Source: an uncultured Ruminococcus sp.
GTDB taxonomy: Bacteria > Bacillota > Clostridia > Oscillospirales > Ruminococcaceae
Direction: 5' to 3'
Assembly (NCBI GenBank): GCA_900752785.1
Contig: CAADWP010000209.1
Location: 1 to 9,981 of the forward strand
DNA: 9,981 nucleotides
Made by a program: the position numbers and the translations under genes
Notes under the pieces: model-generated
Database searches by the model: none
The model's input: the letters and a program-made list of their open reading frames with translations, nothing else
Told to the model about the DNA's origin: nothing
In this document: positions 6,295 through 9,981 of the stretch, piece by piece
Numbering within the stretch: position 1 is the stretch's first letter
How the letters are laid out: the number at the start of each line of letters is the position of its first letter

Positions 6295-6326
6295 TAAAAA
6301 AGAGAGAGCCATAAGCAACTCTCTCT
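6295..6326 (-). terminator. Rho-independent terminator of the 265-aa regulator gene
   Basis: AGAGAGAG (6301-6308) pairs with CTCTCTCT (6319-6326) around a 10-nt loop. Read on the minus strand the stem is followed by TTTTTT. It lies 18 bp past the stop codon of the leftward regulator gene. Confidence 0.8.
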
Positions 6327-6343
6327 GTGATAAAATCAAATAG

Positions 6344-7141
6344 TTATAGTATCAGTGATTCGGTAAGATTACAAAAATCCTTAACAGGAATATTTTCTTT
6401 AAGTGGTAAAGCTGTCTCTAAAAAGGTTTCGTCTGCAAATCTTTCGAGTTCAGAATCAAAATATATAATTGAAGCATTTGTATTTAATTGGTATGGTGGA
6501 ATTGTAACAAAATAATCATAATCTTCATAAGAAGGAGTGGCGCAAGAAACTTTGATTTTTCCGTCCAATTTCAATTTTGCAAATTCTCCATAAATGGCAG
6601 TTAAGGCTTTTTTTCTTTCTTCATCAGAAGTAATTCTATCTACATATCTAATATACCAATAATCTATAGTTCCCTCTTTTAATTCAATTAAATAATCGTA
6701 TGATCTGGGTGTTCCGGATTTTATTGTCCATTCAACTTTATGCAGACTTGTCATCATGGAAAGTCCACGCATTAAGGTAGAAAAAAATTTTTCATGCACC
6801 TGAACAGTAGAGAGATCCAGAGAAAATCCATTGTCTGCAATTATCTTTTTCCGTTCCTGTATTTTCTTAGAAGAATATCCCGTTGCATCATATAATTCTT
6901 GGATAAGTTCTGGATCATCAATGGCTTTTGCAATTTTATCAATAGTGCTTTTATATGGTCTTCCAGATCGGGCACCGTTGAGCATTCGTGAAATGGTTGC
7001 ATTATTTAAGCCTGTTTGTTCAGATAATTCTTTTTGTGTTTTTTTCTGTAAAATGATTTGAAGTATATTGATGAATCTTTCCTGATCGTAAACGCTGTCA
7101 GGATTTATTAGTGTGCCTGAATTTGATATAAATTCGTTCAT
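6344..7141 (-). CDS. HTH-type regulator with a large uncharacterised C-terminal domain (265 aa)
   Basis: Residues about 20-85 form an XRE-like helix-turn-helix: QKKTQKELSEQTG, the recognition segment LNNATISRMLNGARSG, then STIDKIAKAIDDPEL. Residues 110-265 form a mixed alpha/beta domain that I do not recognise (motifs YDYLIELKEGTIDYWYIRYVDR and DYDYFVTIPPYQLN). It may sense a ligand or bind another protein. The start is supported by GAGGAG about 7 nt upstream of the ATG. The gene is divergent from the recombinase pair, and the intergenic region is packed with GAARTCAAA repeats, one only 13 bp before this start. It is therefore the best candidate to repress both itself and the recombinases, by position. 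A minus-strand TATAAT at 7209-7204 could be its -10, but no good -35 is seen. It ends in its own terminator. Confidence 0.85.
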   Translation of the reverse strand: MNEFISNSGTLINPDSVYDQERFINILQIILQKKTQKELSEQTGLNNATISRMLNGARSGRPYKSTIDKIAKAIDDPELIQELYDATGYSSKKIQERKKIIADNGFSLDLSTVQVHEKFFSTLMRGLSMMTSLHKVEWTIKSGTPRSYDYLIELKEGTIDYWYIRYVDRITSDEERKKALTAIYGEFAKLKLDGKIKVSCATPSYEDYDYFVTIPPYQLNTNASIIYFDSELERFADETFLETALPLKENIPVKDFCNLTESLIL

Positions 7142-7153
7142 GCAAATCTCCTC

Positions 7154-7359
7154 TTGACTTCTTTGACTTTGTATAAATTGACTTCTTGTATTTTATCTTA
7201 TCAATTATATCCCTAAAAATCAATTTAAAACATAAAGAAATCAAAAAATGCTTTATTGATATTCTTATAAAAGTCAAAGAAATCAAAAACGTAATTGACA
7301 TTTTGACTTCTTTGTGTATAATGTAGAATTAAGAAGTCAAAGAAGTCAAACAAATCAAA
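7154..7359. repeat. Array of 9-bp GAARTCAAA repeats in both orientations
   Basis: Plus-strand copies are at 7237-7245 (GAAATCAAA), 7270-7278 (AAAGTCAAA), 7279-7287 (GAAATCAAA), 7333-7341 and 7342-7350 (both GAAGTCAAA), and 7351-7359 (CAAATCAAA). Inverted copies are at 7154-7161 (one base short), 7162-7170, 7178-7185 (one base short) and 7302-7310. Several are directly abutted as pairs or triplets. They flank and invade the recombinase promoter. They could be operators for the divergent regulator, arm-type sites for the tyrosine recombinase, or both. Confidence 0.75.
7295..7322 (+). promoter_or_regulatory. Consensus sigma-A promoter of the recombinase operon
   Basis: TTGACA (7295-7300) and TATAAT (7317-7322) are both perfect, with a 16-bp spacer. 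The spacer contains an inverted GAAGTCAAA copy (7302-7310), and two direct copies start 11 bp after the -10 element. A promoter this strong with repeats in these positions implies tight repression. It lies about 60 bp upstream of the TTG start. Confidence 0.8.
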
Positions 7360-7382
7360 ACGAAAGGAAGGAGGGCTGTGGA

Positions 7383-8486
7383 TTGAAATATAGGGTTGTT
7401 TCGGTTTTGAAAGATAATAGACCACGTTTTTTGATTATTTCTGATATTGAAGAAATTGAAATCCTTCCATCAAAGTATTTGAAGCATCTGGATCAGATTA
7501 ATACTTCTCCGAATACTGTAAAATCCGCAGCCTTCGCACTTTCATATTATTACAATTATCTGCAGGAGCAAACGATAGGATTGGATGAGATTACATTGCT
7601 ATCCTATTCAGAGCAGAATAAACATTTTATTGATTTCTTGTATTGGGTTAAGAGTGGAAAGCATACTGAGCATAATACACAGACGAGCAATAAGACCTGC
7701 AATATGTATCTTGGTGCAGTCTTCAGATACTACCAGTTTTTGGCACTGGAAGATGTTTTGCCAATGCTTAAAGTCTTACGAGTAAAAAAAGTATCATATT
7801 TTGACAGTATGGGAGTAAATCATCAAAATGCAGTGAATTCGTTTAAAGGTTTCTTCAAAGAAGAAGAACCTAATCTGGAAGAAATAACATCCGAAGAAAT
7901 ACAGGAGCTGATAAATGCCTGTACGAATGATAGAGATCGATTGCTGATAGCAATGATGGCAGAAACCGGTCTTAGATTAGGGGAAATTCTAGGAATCCAT
8001 TATACCGAAGATATTGATTTTGAAAGAAGGACGGTTCGGGTAAGGTATCGTGAATCCAATACCAACTTGGCAAGAGCAAAAAATGCAGAATATAGAATGG
8101 CTTTGTTAAGTAATACAACTTTTGAGTTCTTGGTTAAGTACATTTCTGATAACCGAAAAAGTCTGATGAACTCGGAGTATCTATTTACAAAATTAACTGG
8201 AAAAAACAAAGGAGAGCCATTAGATGCGGATTCTGTGTATAGCATGTTGAAAAGGCTATCCAAAAAAACGGATATCAATTCCCATCCGCATCAGCTCCGA
8301 CACTATTTTGCGGAGGAAAGAAGAAAAGAAGGATGGGATTTGAATGACATTCGTTTTGCCCTGGGGCATAAGAAAGTTGAAACTACCATTAAATACTTGG
8401 GTGAAAATAATGAACGATTGGTAGAAGCGACAGATCAATACTACTCAAATAATGAAAATTTATACCAAATTGCAGATTTTCTGTAA
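7383..8486 (+). CDS. Tyrosine recombinase, Tn554 TnpA-like (367 aa)
   Basis: This is a phage-integrase-family site-specific recombinase, cutting and rejoining DNA through a tyrosine. An N-terminal SAM-like core-binding domain spans about 30-125 (NTVKSAAFALSYYYNYLQE). The catalytic domain has every expected residue: Arg198 in TGLRLGEI, Lys233 in the beta hairpin (RAKNAEYR), His303-x-x-Arg306 in HPHQLRHYF, His329 in LGHKKVETT, and Tyr338 (IKYLG). Length and the following second recombinase match tnpA of Tn554-type transposons (about 360 residues). The start is TTG at 7383, 7 nt after AGGAGGG; a GTG at 7378 is out of frame. The gene is driven by the consensus promoter at 7295-7322 and followed 18 bp after its stop by the tnpB-like gene with an identical ribosome-binding sequence, so the two form an operon. 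The recombinase call is firm; the Tn554 relation is inferred from size, order and sequence style. Confidence 0.92.
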   Translation: MKYRVVSVLKDNRPRFLIISDIEEIEILPSKYLKHLDQINTSPNTVKSAAFALSYYYNYLQEQTIGLDEITLLSYSEQNKHFIDFLYWVKSGKHTEHNTQTSNKTCNMYLGAVFRYYQFLALEDVLPMLKVLRVKKVSYFDSMGVNHQNAVNSFKGFFKEEEPNLEEITSEEIQELINACTNDRDRLLIAMMAETGLRLGEILGIHYTEDIDFERRTVRVRYRESNTNLARAKNAEYRMALLSNTTFEFLVKYISDNRKSLMNSEYLFTKLTGKNKGEPLDADSVYSMLKRLSKKTDINSHPHQLRHYFAEERRKEGWDLNDIRFALGHKKVETTIKYLGENNERLVEATDQYYSNNENLYQIADFL

Positions 8487-8504
8487 AAGGAAGGAGGGAT
8501 TACC

Positions 8505-9981
8505 TTGGCAGTATTAAAAATTGTTCCGAAGTTATATCAGGAAAAAATACCTGAGAAATTAAAGGAAGAAATATCTTTAGTTACGACTGGAGAAGCAAAA
8601 TACTATAACCGGTTATACAAATTTTTTCAGTATACAGATATACAGTGTACTGCAGATATTAACTATGAAACGAGAAAAATGTATATGGACTCTCTTGAAA
8701 AAGAGGATATTTCAGAAAAATATAAAGCGGAATTACTGAGCTTATTTGATCGTTTAAAAATAGAAAATATGCCGGATGTCTATTCACAAGGAAAGCCCTT
8801 CTCTGTAGAACAGGAGTTTTTTAAGCAAGACAAATTGTTTTTGCTGTATGTCCCCAATAAGAAGAAAGCACAATCTTTCCGTCAGGTGGTTGATAAGAAT
8901 GATTTGTTATGGGACTTAACGAGGATACATTCATCACAGTTGGTGCGACAGACAAAAATATTGCTGTGTGAAATTCTGAATATGGATAAGGTACAAAGAC
9001 ATCGAAGATATTTTTTAGAACCATTAAAAGCACTTATACGGTTTTGCGATAAGTACGGAATAGATGATATTGAAGAAATGGAACAGGCAGACGAAAACAG
9101 ATTTTATCTGTATTTAAACAAGGAGTCGGAAATTATAAAAAAACAGGCTTCTAAGATTGTTGAGTTTGCGAGAAGAACGTTATTTCTGACAGATTCAGAG
9201 ACAAATTGGCGAGCGTGTATCTGGTATATGGATAGGTTTCAGTTTGATAAATTGAGAATCAATGCTAGTTCACCTGTTAAAAGCCTTTCATTTATTAATA
9301 TTTACGAAAAAGAAAATCGTTGGTATTTACAATTATACGCAAAATATTTGGTCGGGATATCGGATCTGTCTTTATCAAATATCCGAAATACAATAAGTTT
9401 TATTTCACAATTTTTAAAATATCTGGATGGACAGAGTAAGAAAGTAACTGAACTGGAGATACAAGATATAGAGGGTTATGTGTCTGTTTTGGATAAGTCC
9501 GATATTAAGTATTCTACTTTTAACCGATATATCACACATATGCATACATTTCTACAGTTTTTGAAAATGAAAAATATTGAAGTGTTGAAGTTTTATCCGG
9601 AACGATTTTTAAAAAAAGGTTTTTCAGAACACAATGAAAGAAGTGTTCCAGAAAAAACAATTGCTCATCTGATTAAGGAGCTGCCGGCATTCCCAGAGCA
9701 TTTACAGTTGATGTATTTGATTTTGTTTTGCGCAGGAATTAGGAAAAGCGAGGTTTGTACAATAAAATCGGGAGCCTTTTATTCACAAGGCAATGAGAAT
9801 TGGATGCGCATATATCAAAGCAAAATGCGGAGAGAAAAAGTCATTCCTGTTCCCAGTTTATTGGTTGGACTGGTGAATGATTATGAAAAAAAGTACGGAA
9901 TAAAAAATGGGGAGTATTTATTCAAAAATAAAAATGGTGGTGCATTTAATGGACAGACATTTTCAAATCAGATGATTCGGG
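8505..9981 (+). CDS. Tyrosine recombinase, Tn554 TnpB-like, truncated by the right edge
   Basis: This is the second recombinase of the operon. It is open for 492 codons from a TTG start that lies 6 nt after AAGGAGGG, with no frameshift. The N-terminal 290 residues are unusually long for an integrase. A core-binding domain follows at about 280-380 (SNIRNTISFISQFLKYLDG). The catalytic domain then begins with Arg413 in CAGIRKSEV and a beta-hairpin lysine in QSKMRREKVIPVP. The HxxR, second His and Tyr would lie past the window. TnpB of Tn554 is about 630 residues with the same long N-terminus, and a small tnpC would be expected next. In Tn554, TnpA and TnpB are both needed for transposition into a specific chromosomal site. 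Start choice is firm; the family is strongly supported, the element identity not. Confidence 0.88.
   Translation, partial: MAVLKIVPKLYQEKIPEKLKEEISLVTTGEAKYYNRLYKFFQYTDIQCTADINYETRKMYMDSLEKEDISEKYKAELLSLFDRLKIENMPDVYSQGKPFSVEQEFFKQDKLFLLYVPNKKKAQSFRQVVDKNDLLWDLTRIHSSQLVRQTKILLCEILNMDKVQRHRRYFLEPLKALIRFCDKYGIDDIEEMEQADENRFYLYLNKESEIIKKQASKIVEFARRTLFLTDSETNWRACIWYMDRFQFDKLRINASSPVKSLSFINIYEKENRWYLQLYAKYLVGISDLSLSNIRNTISFISQFLKYLDGQSKKVTELEIQDIEGYVSVLDKSDIKYSTFNRYITHMHTFLQFLKMKNIEVLKFYPERFLKKGFSEHNERSVPEKTIAHLIKELPAFPEHLQLMYLILFCAGIRKSEVCTIKSGAFYSQGNENWMRIYQSKMRREKVIPVPSLLVGLVNDYEKKYGIKNGEYLFKNKNGGAFNGQTFSNQMIR

Noticed and set aside
7154..7359. GAARTCAAA repeats as plasmid replication iterons
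   Set aside because: They occur in both orientations around a promoter next to recombinase genes, with no replication initiator gene nearby. Operator or arm-site roles fit better.
1..9981. tRNA or rRNA genes as integration targets
   Set aside because: I saw no cloverleaf with a T-loop GTTCGA-like segment and no rRNA sequence on either strand by eye. A tRNAscan-SE run would settle this.

Overview
This window is AT-rich, has strong AGGAGG-type ribosome binding sites, uses TTG starts freely, and carries gene types common in accessory DNA of Clostridia. It most likely comes from a gut Firmicute, plausibly Lachnospiraceae; this is inferred from style and not from a marker gene. There is no housekeeping gene. 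The whole window reads as mobile or defence-island DNA.

Layout. The left edge (1-775, minus) holds the N-terminal part of a large serine recombinase, cut off by the window. Behind it on the same strand is a small XRE-type regulator (905-1294) ending in a clear terminator. Divergent to it is a 71-residue charged helical protein of unknown function (1520-1735), with a perfect inverted repeat in the shared intergenic region. A second XRE regulator (1860-2180, TTG start, palindromic candidate operator, own terminator) is followed by an unrecognised 157-residue protein (2238-2711). The main gene (2836-5634) is a 932-residue MmeI/YeeA(DnmA)-type single-chain restriction-modification protein with both a PD-ExK-like nuclease motif and the methyltransferase motifs intact.

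About 0.7 kb without a gene (5635-6343) starts with a very long terminator hairpin. It continues with a chain of hairpins ending in a nested terminator. It finishes with a tandem pair of structured modules sharing AGCAAGAT...ATCTTGCT stems but with different inner hairpins, the first enclosed by a long G.U-containing helix. This looks like an uncharacterised structured RNA, or else a hairpin-rich recombination or replication site, and is the most interesting part of the window.

The right third holds a 265-residue HTH regulator (6344-7141, minus). It is divergent from two tyrosine recombinases resembling TnpA and TnpB of Tn554 (7383-8486 complete; 8505 to the edge, partial). Their shared intergenic region has a consensus promoter (TTGACA, 16 bp, TATAAT) and at least nine copies of a 9-bp motif, GAARTCAAA, in both orientations. 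These are likely operators, recombinase arm sites, or both.

How the parts may fit together (inference): the left recombinase runs leftward and the right pair rightward, so two mobile elements probably meet or are nested here. The restriction-modification gene, its upstream small genes and the structured region would be cargo or junction DNA between them.
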